Positions 15,180-23,156 of a stretch of DNA of 51,376 bases are shown piece by piece. Source of the DNA: Azospirillum isscasi (GTDB lineage: Bacteria > Pseudomonadota > Alphaproteobacteria > Azospirillales > Azospirillaceae); contig NZ_JAUJFI010000020.1 of assembly GCF_030849505.1 (NCBI RefSeq), positions 1 through 51,376 on the forward strand, given 5' to 3'. The notes under the pieces are model-generated. The model had not been told where the DNA came from. It made no database searches and saw only the letters and a program-made list of their open reading frames with translations. Within the stretch, counting starts at the first letter, position 1, and each line of letters opens with the position of its first letter. The position numbers and the translations under genes are program-made.

Positions 15180-17099
15180 TCAGCCCTGATGCGACTTGGC
15201 GTAGCCCAGCGACTGCAGGGCCTCGGCAATCTCCGGCAGAATGCCCGGATCGTCGATGGTCGCGGGGGTCTTGTAGTCCTGGTTGTCGGCGATCTTCTGC
15301 ATGGTGCCGCGCAGGATCTTGCCCGAGCGGGTCTTCGGCAGACGGTCCACCACCACGGCGCGCTTGAAGTCGGCGACGGGGCCGATCTGCTCACGCACCA
15401 GCTGCACGACCTCCTTCACGATGTCCTCGTGCGGGCGGGTCACGCCGGCCTTCAGGCACAGGAAGCCCAGCGGCACCTGCCCCTTCAGGTCGTCGGCGAC
15501 GCCGATGACCGCGCATTCCGCCACGTCCTTGTGGCTGGCCAGGACCTCTTCCATGCCGCCGGTGGACAGGCGGTGGCCGGCGACGTTGATGATGTCGTCG
15601 GTGCGGGCCATGATGTAGACGTAGCCGTCGTCGTCGATGAAGCCCGCGTCACCGGTCTGGTAGTAGCCCGGGTAATCGGACAGGTACGACTTCTTGTAGC
15701 GCTCGTCGGCGTTCCACAGCGTCGGCAGCGTGCCCGGAGGCAGCGGCAGCTTCACGCAGATGGCGCCGATGTCGCCGCGCGGCACTTCCTTGTTCTCGGC
15801 GTTCAGGATCTGCACGTTCCAGCCCGGCATCGGGCGGGTGGCGGAACCGTACTTGATCGGGAACAGGTGCACGCCCAGCGGGTTGCCGGAAATCGCCCAG
15901 CCGGTCTCGGTCTGCCACCAATGGTCGATGACCGGAACGTTCAGATTGTCCTCGGCCCAATGCAGCGTGTCGGGGTCCGACCGCTCGCCGGCCAGGAACA
16001 GGGCGCGGAAGTGCGACAGGTCGTACTTCTTCAGCAGCTCGGCGTTCGGATCCTCGCGCTTGATGGCGCGGAAGGCGGTCGGGGCGGTGAACAGCGTGCC
16101 GATCTTGTGCTGCTCGATCACGCGCCAGAAAGTGCCGGCGTCCGGCGTGCCCACCGGCTTGCCTTCGAACACCACCGTGGTGCAGCCGTGCAGCAGCGGG
16201 CCATAGACGATGTAGGAGTGGCCGACCACCCAGCCCACGTCCGACGCGGCCCAGTACACCTCGCCCGGCTGGACGTTGTAGATGTTCTTCATCGTCCACT
16301 TCAGCGCCACGGCATGGCCGCCGTTGTCGCGGATGACGCCCTTCGGCTGGCCCGTGGTGCCGGAGGTGTAGAGGATGTAGAGCGGGTCGGTCGCGGCCAC
16401 CGGCACGCATTCCGCCGGCTCGGCCTTGGCGACGGCCTCCGCCCAGTCGATGTCGCGGCCCTCGACCAGGGTCGCGGTCTCCTGCGGGCGCTGGAAGACG
16501 ATGACGCTGGACGGCTTGTGCTCGGCCTGCTCGATGGCGGCGTCCAGCATCGGCTTGTACTTGACGATGCGGTTCGGCTCGATGCCGCAGGAGGCGGAGA
16601 CGATGGCCTTCGGCTGGGAGTCGTTGATGCGGGTCGCCAGCTCATGCGGGGCGAAGCCGCCGAACACCACCGAATGCACGGCGCCCAGACGCGCGCAGGC
16701 CAGCATGGCGACCAGCGACTGCGGGATCATCGGCATGTAGAGGATGACGCGGTCGCCCTTCTCCACGCCCTGGGCGCGCAGCGCGCCGGCGAAGCGGGCG
16801 ACCTGATCCTGAAGTTCGGCGTAGGTGATGGTCTGCACGGTCTTGGTGACCGGGCTGTCGTAGATGATCGCCGCCTGGGCGCCGCGTCCGGCCTCCACAT
16901 GGCGGTCCACGGCGTTGTAGCAGGTGTTCAGGACGCCACCGGTGAACCAGCGGTAGAAGGGAGCGTTGCTGTCGTCCAGCACCTTGTCCCAGCGCTTGAT
17001 CCAGGTGATGTCCTCCGCAGCCTCGCCCCAGAACCCATCGGGATCGGACAGAGAGCGGGCGTGGATCTGGTTGTATCGATCGGCCGAGCTTTGGCTCAT
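15180..17099 (-). CDS. prpE: Propionyl-CoA synthetase (AMP-forming)
   Basis: A 639-residue acyl-adenylate enzyme activating propionate (and probably acetate) to its CoA ester with ATP, in the cytoplasm. Features: the ACAS N-terminal domain (WGEAAEDITWIKRWDKVLDD), the P-loop YTSGTTGQPKGV near residue 247, the DHWWQTETGW adenine-site motif, the hinge TGDAGFIDDDGYVYIMAR, and the C-terminal lysine in KTRSGKILRG near residue 595, which is the site of acetylation control in this family. NAPFYRWFTGGVLNTCYNAVDRH is characteristic of PrpE rather than Acs. The ATG at 17099 has AAGGGA upstream. Convergent with the KfrA-like gene; downstream of the esterase gene on the same strand. Confidence 0.93.
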   Translation of the reverse strand: MSQSSADRYNQIHARSLSDPDGFWGEAAEDITWIKRWDKVLDDSNAPFYRWFTGGVLNTCYNAVDRHVEAGRGAQAAIIYDSPVTKTVQTITYAELQDQVARFAGALRAQGVEKGDRVILYMPMIPQSLVAMLACARLGAVHSVVFGGFAPHELATRINDSQPKAIVSASCGIEPNRIVKYKPMLDAAIEQAEHKPSSVIVFQRPQETATLVEGRDIDWAEAVAKAEPAECVPVAATDPLYILYTSGTTGQPKGVIRDNGGHAVALKWTMKNIYNVQPGEVYWAASDVGWVVGHSYIVYGPLLHGCTTVVFEGKPVGTPDAGTFWRVIEQHKIGTLFTAPTAFRAIKREDPNAELLKKYDLSHFRALFLAGERSDPDTLHWAEDNLNVPVIDHWWQTETGWAISGNPLGVHLFPIKYGSATRPMPGWNVQILNAENKEVPRGDIGAICVKLPLPPGTLPTLWNADERYKKSYLSDYPGYYQTGDAGFIDDDGYVYIMARTDDIINVAGHRLSTGGMEEVLASHKDVAECAVIGVADDLKGQVPLGFLCLKAGVTRPHEDIVKEVVQLVREQIGPVADFKRAVVVDRLPKTRSGKILRGTMQKIADNQDYKTPATIDDPGILPEIAEALQSLGYAKSHQG

Positions 17100-17152
17100 G
17101 GGGGGCGTCCCTTTTATTTTGTCTTGGTTCGCGTTTCTCCGCAGCCGCGCAA

Positions 17153-17162
17153 TGAACGTTCA
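17153..17162. promoter_or_regulatory. Perfect 10-bp palindrome upstream of prpE
   Basis: TGAACGTTCA lies 54 bases upstream of the prpE ATG in the 187-base gap to the esterase gene. Position and symmetry fit a regulator site, but the arms are short and no partner is known. Confidence 0.3.
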
Positions 17163-17286
17163 CGCAGCGGCCCCAATCTGCGTCAAAGCTGCACCGTTTG
17201 GCAAACGGCATTCCGGAAGGTGCGGCGGGCTGTCGCACCACCTTCGTCGAAGGCCACGACCGCCCGCCGCCACTCCCGGAGGTTGG

Positions 17287-18411
17287 TCACGGTTCCAGTT
17301 GCAGGAAACCGGCGGCCAGCGCCGCGCCGCAGAACCCGACATCCTCGATGTAGGTCTTCTTGTCCGACACGCGCACCCGCCCGCAGGGGCGCTGCGGGTT
17401 TGCGGTGTCGATGGGCATGACGTGGCCGACGCCCTTCAGCAGGACCGTTTCCACCCACAGCGCGTTGGCGCCCGCCGGGGCGTAGCCCTGCCGCACGGCG
17501 CGGTCCGGCCAGGAGGGCTCCTGCCCGATGACCACGGGGGAATCCGTCTTCAGGCCATGGAAGGCCGTCCACTGGTTGGTCAGGTAGAGGGCGTTCTGCG
17601 GGTCCACGGTGCAGTCCGCCGCTCCCTGGACGATCAGCACCCGCGGACGCCCGGCGGGGTGCTGCGCCCGCTGCACCGTCTTCGCCCATTCGCGGCTGTC
17701 GTAGCCGCCGGACCGCGCCTTCACCTCGCCGCAGGCGCGCATCACGGAGATGCCGCACATCGACGCCGCGGACTGCATGCTCTGGGCGCACAGCGCCGGC
17801 ACGCCGGCGAACAGCGCCCCACCCGCGAAGACCTGCGGATAGTCGGCCAGCAGGGTCGCCGCCATGCCCGCCCCCGCCGACAGGCCGGTGACGTGGATGC
17901 GGTCGGCCTCCACCGCCGGGCCGCCGGACCCGAGCCCGTGGCCGGCGCGGACCGCGCCGATCATCGAGACGATGGCCGCCGCCTCGCGCGGGACGTACCC
18001 CTTCAGCGGGCTGTTCAGCCGGTCGGCGAAGTTGAAGCAGCCGAGCGGGTTGCCGTAGCGCCCGAAGCCGCCGGTTCCCGCCATGGACAGCATATTGTGC
18101 TTCTGCGCCGGCAGCAGGGTGACGAAGCCATGGGCGTCGGCCATGTCCTTCCAGCCGGAATCCTCGAAGAAGGTCCGGGCGTCCTGCTCGCAGCCGTGCA
18201 GAAGGACCAGCAGCGGCGCCTTGCCGCGCGCCCGCGCGCCGTCCGGCACATAAACCAGCGCCGACAGGGCCGTGCCCTGCGCGTCGTAGACGCCGGCGGG
18301 TAGTTCGACCGGCGCCGGCTGGGCGAGCGCCGCAGCGGCGGGCAGCAGCCCCGACAAGACGAGCAAAGCCGCCGCCACCGGCTTCCGTAAGCACACCCAC
18401 AATGACACCAC
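17287..18411 (-). CDS. Secreted PHB-depolymerase-family esterase
   Basis: A 374-residue alpha/beta hydrolase of the LpqC/PHB depolymerase family. Residues 1-31 are a Sec signal peptide (basic start, hydrophobic core, AAAALAQ cleavage region). The oxyanion motif LHGC is at 71-74, the nucleophile S178 in GLSAGAGM, and the likely catalytic His in GVGHVMP near 340. Cys residues in CGEVKA, CTVDP, CGISV and CGAAL may form disulfides. The start is the first GTG of a pair at 18411, with AAGGAG six bases upstream; the open frame upstream has no good site. It acts in the periplasm or outside, on polyhydroxyalkanoate or other esters; the substrate is not shown by the sequence. Confidence 0.88.
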   Translation of the reverse strand: MVSLWVCLRKPVAAALLVLSGLLPAAAALAQPAPVELPAGVYDAQGTALSALVYVPDGARARGKAPLLVLLHGCEQDARTFFEDSGWKDMADAHGFVTLLPAQKHNMLSMAGTGGFGRYGNPLGCFNFADRLNSPLKGYVPREAAAIVSMIGAVRAGHGLGSGGPAVEADRIHVTGLSAGAGMAATLLADYPQVFAGGALFAGVPALCAQSMQSAASMCGISVMRACGEVKARSGGYDSREWAKTVQRAQHPAGRPRVLIVQGAADCTVDPQNALYLTNQWTAFHGLKTDSPVVIGQEPSWPDRAVRQGYAPAGANALWVETVLLKGVGHVMPIDTANPQRPCGRVRVSDKKTYIEDVGFCGAALAAGFLQLEP

Positions 18412-18417
18412 GACCCT

Positions 18418-18423
18418 CTCCTT
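18418..18423 (-). promoter_or_regulatory. Ribosome binding site fixing the GTG start of the esterase
   Basis: AAGGAG on the minus strand, six bases before GTG at 18409-18411; it places the signal peptide at the very N-terminus and argues against the upstream ATG at 18478. Confidence 0.7.
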
Positions 18424-18660
18424 CCCGCGTTCGGAGGCTCCATTCGCGGCACCCCGAGGCACCGCATGACCGCCCATAAAGAAGCGGCAATCATCACTTG
18501 TGAACCGCAAAATTTCAAAGATCAGAAGTGATTGCATACTTGCGTATGGTGGATTTTGATTTGGAGACGGAGCGTTCCCCGCCCGCCATCCGGGCCGGCC
18601 CGCGCAGCCCGTTGCGGCCCGTTGCGGCCTTGTCTCTGGCCTATTGGGAAACGGGACGTT

Positions 18661-19029
18661 ATGCATGTCCCCATGAGCATCGACCCGCCCATCACCGGCA
18701 TCCGCCCGATCCTGACCGTCGTTCACCCCAACGGCGAGCGGCTGATCCTGGCGCGGTTGACCAACCTCGGCGGGTCCAGCCAGTCCAACCGCTTCGTCCT
18801 GCGCCGCGCCGACTTCCGCGCCCCGTGGGAGCAGCCGGACAAGGGCTATTTCGGTTACGCGGAGGTCGCCCGCGCGCTGGACGGCAACGGCTGGCGCGGC
18901 TGCGCCATCGAGGCGATGCCCACCACCGACCCGGAGGAGCGGCGCACCCGCCAACTCGCCCGCAAGAAGCTGCACCTGCAATGCGTCGAGGCGGCGATCC
19001 GCCGGGCGCAGGAAAGCCCGGTTCCCTGA
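18661..19029 (+). CDS. Hypothetical protein
   Basis: A 122-residue protein (118 if the ATG at 18673 is used) that I do not recognise. It begins with a strand-rich part (GIRPILTVVHPNGERLILARLTN), has an aromatic centre (WEQPDKGYFGYAEVARAL) and ends in a basic helix (RRTRQLARKKLHLQCVEAAIRRA). No signal peptide or membrane span. The ribosome site is weak (GGGA). The 249-base divergent gap upstream is AT-rich near 18490-18560 and holds an imperfect hairpin, GCAA-TCA-TCACTT (18487-18499) against AAGTGA-TTGC (18526-18535), which could be an operator for this gene or the esterase. Confidence 0.65.
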   Translation: MHVPMSIDPPITGIRPILTVVHPNGERLILARLTNLGGSSQSNRFVLRRADFRAPWEQPDKGYFGYAEVARALDGNGWRGCAIEAMPTTDPEERRTRQLARKKLHLQCVEAAIRRAQESPVP

Positions 19030-19105
19030 GCAGCCCCCCACGGCAGCCTTCCCCGGAACACGCGCGGCGCTTATATCCCCTTCCAAGCACAGAACGGAGG
19101 GACAG

Positions 19106-20971
19106 ATGACCCGCAGCGCCGCCCCGCACCCGATTGGCATTTATCTTGGCGCTCCACCGACCGGCATGCCCGACACCGCCCTGGCCGCCGCGGGGGACGG
19201 ACCGGACCTCGGCGTCCTGCCGTCCTGGGACCTGAACGACCTCTATCCGGGCATGGAGTCGCCGGAGCTGAAGGCCGACCTGGACCGGATGGACGGCGCG
19301 TCCAAGGATTTCCACGCGACCTACGCCGGCAAGCTGGCCGGGCTGGACGGCAACGCCTTCGCCGCCGCCATCCGCGAGTACGAGCGCATCGACGAGGTGC
19401 TGTCGCGGGTGATGTCCTACGCCGGGCTGGTCTACAACGGCAACATGACCGACCCTGCCATCGCCAAGTTCTACCAGTCGGCGCAGGAGCGGGTGAACGG
19501 CATCTCCACCCACCTCGTCTTCTTCACGCTGGAGATCAACCGGCTGGAGGACCGGGTTCTGGACGCCAAGCTGAAGGCGTCGAAGGATCTGGCCCGCTAC
19601 GCCCCCTGGCTGCGCGACGTCCGCCTGTTCCGCGAGCACCAGCTCTCCGACGAGGTGGAGCGGCTGCTCCATGAAAAGCATGTGGTCGGGCGCGCCGCCT
19701 GGAACCGCCTGTTCGACGAAACCATCGCGTCCCTGCGCTTCCCCATGGGCGGGAAGGAGCTGACCTGTGCCGAGGCGCTGAACCGCCTGTCCGACCGCAA
19801 CCCCGCGGTCCGCAAGGAGGCCGGGACGGTGATCGGCCGGGTGATGGGCGACAACATCCGCCTGTTCGCCCTGGTCACCAACACGCTGGCCAAGGACAAG
19901 GAGATCGACGACAAGTGGCGCAACTACAAGGCGCCGACGTCGGCCCGCAACCTGTCCAACCGCGTCGAGGACGAGGTGGTGGACGCGCTGGCCGCGGCGG
20001 TCAAGGACGCCTACCCGGCCCTGTCCCACCGCTACTACGCGATGAAGGCCAAATGGTTCGGGCAGGACCATCTGGACTATTGGGACCGCAACGCGCCGCT
20101 TCCCGACGACGCCGACCGCAGCATCCGCTGGGACGAGGCGCGCGACCTCGTGCTCGGCGCCTATGGCCGCTTCTCGCCGGATCTGGCGGATCTCGGCAGG
20201 CGCTTCTTCGACAACGCCTGGATCGACGCGCCGGTGCGCCCCGGCAAGGCGCCGGGCGCCTTCGCCCACCCCACGGTGCCCAGCGTCCACCCCTATCTGC
20301 TGGTCAACTACCAGGGCAAGACGCGCGACGTGATGACGCTGGCGCATGAGCTGGGGCACGGCGTGCACCAGATCCTGGCCGGCGGCCAGGGGCACCTGTT
20401 GTCCGACACGCCGCTGACGCTGGCGGAAACCGCGTCGGTGTTCGGCGAGATGCTGACCTTCCGCGCCCTGCTCGACCGCGAGACCGACCCCAAGCGCCGC
20501 AAGATCATGCTGGCCTCCAAGGTCGAGGACATGCTGAACACGGTGGTTCGCCAGATCGCCTTCTTCGACTTCGAACGCCGCGTCCACACCGAACGCCGCG
20601 ACGGCGAGCTGACCGCGGAGCGGCTGGGCGAGATCTGGATGGCGGTGCAGACCGAAAGCCTCGGCCCGGCGCTGCGCTTCGACGAGGGGTACCGGAACTA
20701 CTGGTCCTACATCCCGCACTTCATCCATTCGCCCTTCTACGTCTACGCCTACGCCTTCGGGGACTGCCTCGTGAACTCGCTTTACGCGGTCTATCAGGAG
20801 GCGGAGACGGGCTTCGCGGAGAAGTATCTGGCGATGCTGTCGGCGGGCGGCACGCTGCGCCACCAGGAGCTTCTGGCGCCCTTCGGCCTGGACGCCTCGG
20901 ACCCGGCCTTCTGGCAGAAGGGGCTGAACGTCATCCGCGGCTTTGTTGACGAACTGGAAAATCAGCCCTGA
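19106..20971 (+). CDS. pepF: M3 family oligoendopeptidase F
   Basis: A 621-residue zinc oligopeptidase of the PepF/M3B family, cytoplasmic, cutting short peptides. The zinc motif HELGH is at residues 414-418, with E441 in LTLAETAS as third ligand; the C-terminal YAYAFGDCLVNSLY block and the RFPMGGKELTCAEALN segment are typical. Length is normal for the family. GGAGG lies before the ATG at 19106, so this start is well supported. It follows the small unknown gene by 76 bases on the same strand; the hemerythrin gene downstream has its own regulated promoter. Confidence 0.95.
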   Translation: MTRSAAPHPIGIYLGAPPTGMPDTALAAAGDGPDLGVLPSWDLNDLYPGMESPELKADLDRMDGASKDFHATYAGKLAGLDGNAFAAAIREYERIDEVLSRVMSYAGLVYNGNMTDPAIAKFYQSAQERVNGISTHLVFFTLEINRLEDRVLDAKLKASKDLARYAPWLRDVRLFREHQLSDEVERLLHEKHVVGRAAWNRLFDETIASLRFPMGGKELTCAEALNRLSDRNPAVRKEAGTVIGRVMGDNIRLFALVTNTLAKDKEIDDKWRNYKAPTSARNLSNRVEDEVVDALAAAVKDAYPALSHRYYAMKAKWFGQDHLDYWDRNAPLPDDADRSIRWDEARDLVLGAYGRFSPDLADLGRRFFDNAWIDAPVRPGKAPGAFAHPTVPSVHPYLLVNYQGKTRDVMTLAHELGHGVHQILAGGQGHLLSDTPLTLAETASVFGEMLTFRALLDRETDPKRRKIMLASKVEDMLNTVVRQIAFFDFERRVHTERRDGELTAERLGEIWMAVQTESLGPALRFDEGYRNYWSYIPHFIHSPFYVYAYAFGDCLVNSLYAVYQEAETGFAEKYLAMLSAGGTLRHQELLAPFGLDASDPAFWQKGLNVIRGFVDELENQP

Positions 20972-20991
20972 ACCGTATGTCTGGCCGGGAT

Positions 20992-21036
20992 TTCTTGACG
21001 AACGTCAAGAACCCATAATCTCAGGATGGGTATGGT
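20992..21036 (+). promoter_or_regulatory. FNR/CRP-family-type operator and promoter of the hemerythrin gene
   Basis: A perfect inverted repeat TTCTTGACG-AA-CGTCAAGAA (20992-21011). Its core TTGAC-GAAC-GTCAA (20995-21008) has the 14-bp TTGA-N6-TCAA layout of FNR, FixK, DNR and NNR sites. The centre is at 21001.5; TATGGT at 21031-21036 is placed as the -10 of a class II promoter, with the site overlapping -35 and a start near 21043, about 23 bases before the ATG. CATAAT at 21014-21019 is a weaker alternative -10. Confidence 0.65.
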
Positions 21037-21065
21037 GGCCTCCAACGATCCCTTCGGAGACCACC

Positions 21066-21467
21066 ATGCCCACCCTCTCCATCCCCGCCTGGGACTCCTC
21101 CCTGGAAGTCGGCAACGCCGTCATCGACGCCGACCACAAGGAAACGGTCGAGCTTCTGGCCGAGGCCGCCAAGGCGTCGGACGCCGACCTGCCCGCCCAT
21201 TTCAACGCCTTCGCCCAGCACCTCCGCGACCATCTGGACCGTGAGGAGGGGCTGATGCACCAGTACGGCTTCCCGCCGACGCCCATCCACGTCCATGAGC
21301 ACAACCGCGTCCGGCTGGAGCTGGAAGGCATCGCCAAGCGCATGGCCGCCGGCAATCTGGCGCTGGTCCGCGGCTACCTGACCGAAGTCGTGCCGGAGTG
21401 GTTCATCAACCACAAGAACACCATGGACAGCGCCACCGCCGCCTGGATCCGCAGCCAGGGCGGCTGA
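21066..21467 (+). CDS. Bacteriohemerythrin
   Basis: A 133-residue di-iron oxygen-binding protein. The iron ligands are all visible: H24 (DADHKE), H52, H56 and E60 (HLRDHLDREE), H75 or H79 (HVHEHN), H116 and D121 (NHKNTMD). It would bind oxygen or nitric oxide in the cytoplasm, either for delivery, protection or sensing. The frame is open further upstream, but the ATG at 21066 gives the standard start (SIPAWDSSLEVGNAVIDADH) and has CGGAGA before it. It stands alone between pepF and the FAD oxidase with its own operator-bearing promoter. Confidence 0.94.
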   Translation: MPTLSIPAWDSSLEVGNAVIDADHKETVELLAEAAKASDADLPAHFNAFAQHLRDHLDREEGLMHQYGFPPTPIHVHEHNRVRLELEGIAKRMAAGNLALVRGYLTEVVPEWFINHKNTMDSATAAWIRSQGG

Positions 21468-21659
21468 TCCGCCGCCCGAATCCGCCGCCTCCCGGCGCCA
21501 AAGCCACGCAGACACCGAATTGAGGGGTGACTCCGTCCGGAAGAACACCGGAAGGAGCCCTTTCCCGAATGGCATGAACATGGGTGTAACTTTACCCTTG
21601 TTGCGCCAATCCGCTCCGGATATTCGCGAAAATTGCTGCTTTGACGTGGGAGGTGCTTG

Positions 21660-23084
21660 ATGGGCGATGTCACGCTTCGCACCGCCGACCGGCGGGACGC
21701 GACCCTTTCCGAAAGGGCCGTCAACGATCTTGCCGCCCGTCTGCGCGGCCCGCTGCTCACCCCGCAGACGGCGGGCTACGACGACGCGCGGACGATCTGG
21801 AACGCCATGATCGACCGCCGGCCCGGCCTGATCGCCCGCTGCGCCGGGGCCGCCGACGTCATGCAGGCGGTGCGCTTCGCGCGGGAGAACGGGCTGCTGG
21901 TCTCCGTGCGCGGCGGCGGCCACAACATCGCGGGCAATTCCCTGTGCGACGGCGGGCTGCTGATCGACCTCGGCGCGATGCGCTTCGTCCATGTCGATCC
22001 GGCCAGCCGGACCGCGCGGGTCGCCCCTGGCGCCACGCTGGGCGACCTGGACCGGGAGACGCAGGCTTTCGGGCTGGCCGTGCCGGTCGGCATCAACTCC
22101 ACCACCGGCATCGCCGGGCTGACGCTGGGCGGCGGCTTCGGCTGGCTGACCCGCAAGTACGGGCTGACGGTGGACAACCTGCTGTCCGCCGACGTGGTCA
22201 CCGCCGACGGCCAGTTCCTGCGGGCAGGCGCCGACGAGAACCCCGACCTGTTCTGGGCCATCCGCGGCGGCGGCGGCAATTTCGGCATCGTCACCTCCTT
22301 CACCTTCCGCCTGCACCCCGTGGGGCCGATGGTGTTTGCCGGGCTGGTCGTCCATCCCTTCGAGGGGGCGGGCGGGCTGATGCGCCGTTACCGCGACGCC
22401 ACCGCGGCCCTGCCGGACGAGGCCACCGCCTGGGCCGTGCTGCGCAAGGCCCCGCCCCTGCCCTTCCTGCCGCCGGACGTGCATGGCAAGGAGGTGGTGG
22501 TCATGCCCGTCATTTACGCCGGAGACGACGAAGCGGCGGCCCGCAAGGCGCTGGAGCCGGTGCTGTCGCTGGGCACGCCCGTCGGGGAGCATGTCGGCCT
22601 CATGCCCTACGCGGCGTGGCAGGCGGCCTTCGACCCGCTTCTGGTGCCGGGCGCGCGGAACTATTGGAAATCGCAGAACTTCACCGGGCTTGAGGACGGG
22701 CTGATCGACCTGCTGGTCGAGGAGGCCGGGAGGCTGCCCTCCGACCAGTGCGAGATCTTCATCGGCCTGCTTGGTGCCGCGGCCAACCGCGTTCCGGCGG
22801 ACGCCACCGCCTATCCGCACCGCGACGCCGTGTTCGTGATGAACGTGCACGCGCGCTGGAACACCCCGCCGGAGGACGCCGCCTGCATCGGCTGGGCGCG
22901 CGGCGTGTCCGACCGCGCCGCCGCCTACGCCACGGGCGGCGTCTATGTGAACTTCGTCACCGACGACGAGCAGCGCGTCCAGGCCGCTTACGGCCCGAAC
23001 TACGAACGCCTGCGGGCGCTGAAGGCGACGTACGACCCCGGCAACATGTTCTGCGTGAACCAGAACATTGCGCCGGGCGCGTGA
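21660..23084 (+). CDS. FAD-linked oxidase of the berberine-bridge (BBE-like) family
   Basis: A 474-residue flavoprotein of the PCMH/BBE family. The FAD domain holds RGGGHNIAG with H88, the usual covalent flavin histidine, then GLTLGGGFGWLTRKYGLT and GGGGNFGIVTSF. The second attachment point, a Cys in many BBE enzymes, is replaced in GINSTTGIAG, so the flavin is probably bound through one bond only. The BBE C-terminal domain ends with YERLRALKATYDPGNMF...NQNI. Start at the ATG 21660 with GGGAGG six bases upstream; the preceding TTG is less likely. No signal peptide. Substrate unknown, probably a sugar or alcohol. Confidence 0.9.
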   Translation: MGDVTLRTADRRDATLSERAVNDLAARLRGPLLTPQTAGYDDARTIWNAMIDRRPGLIARCAGAADVMQAVRFARENGLLVSVRGGGHNIAGNSLCDGGLLIDLGAMRFVHVDPASRTARVAPGATLGDLDRETQAFGLAVPVGINSTTGIAGLTLGGGFGWLTRKYGLTVDNLLSADVVTADGQFLRAGADENPDLFWAIRGGGGNFGIVTSFTFRLHPVGPMVFAGLVVHPFEGAGGLMRRYRDATAALPDEATAWAVLRKAPPLPFLPPDVHGKEVVVMPVIYAGDDEAAARKALEPVLSLGTPVGEHVGLMPYAAWQAAFDPLLVPGARNYWKSQNFTGLEDGLIDLLVEEAGRLPSDQCEIFIGLLGAAANRVPADATAYPHRDAVFVMNVHARWNTPPEDAACIGWARGVSDRAAAYATGGVYVNFVTDDEQRVQAAYGPNYERLRALKATYDPGNMFCVNQNIAPGA

Positions 23085-23156
23085 AAGCGCCGGTGCGTTC
23101 CGGTTTCGTCCAGCCTGGGACTCGCCTTTCGGCCCCGCCGCACCCACCTATTCGGC

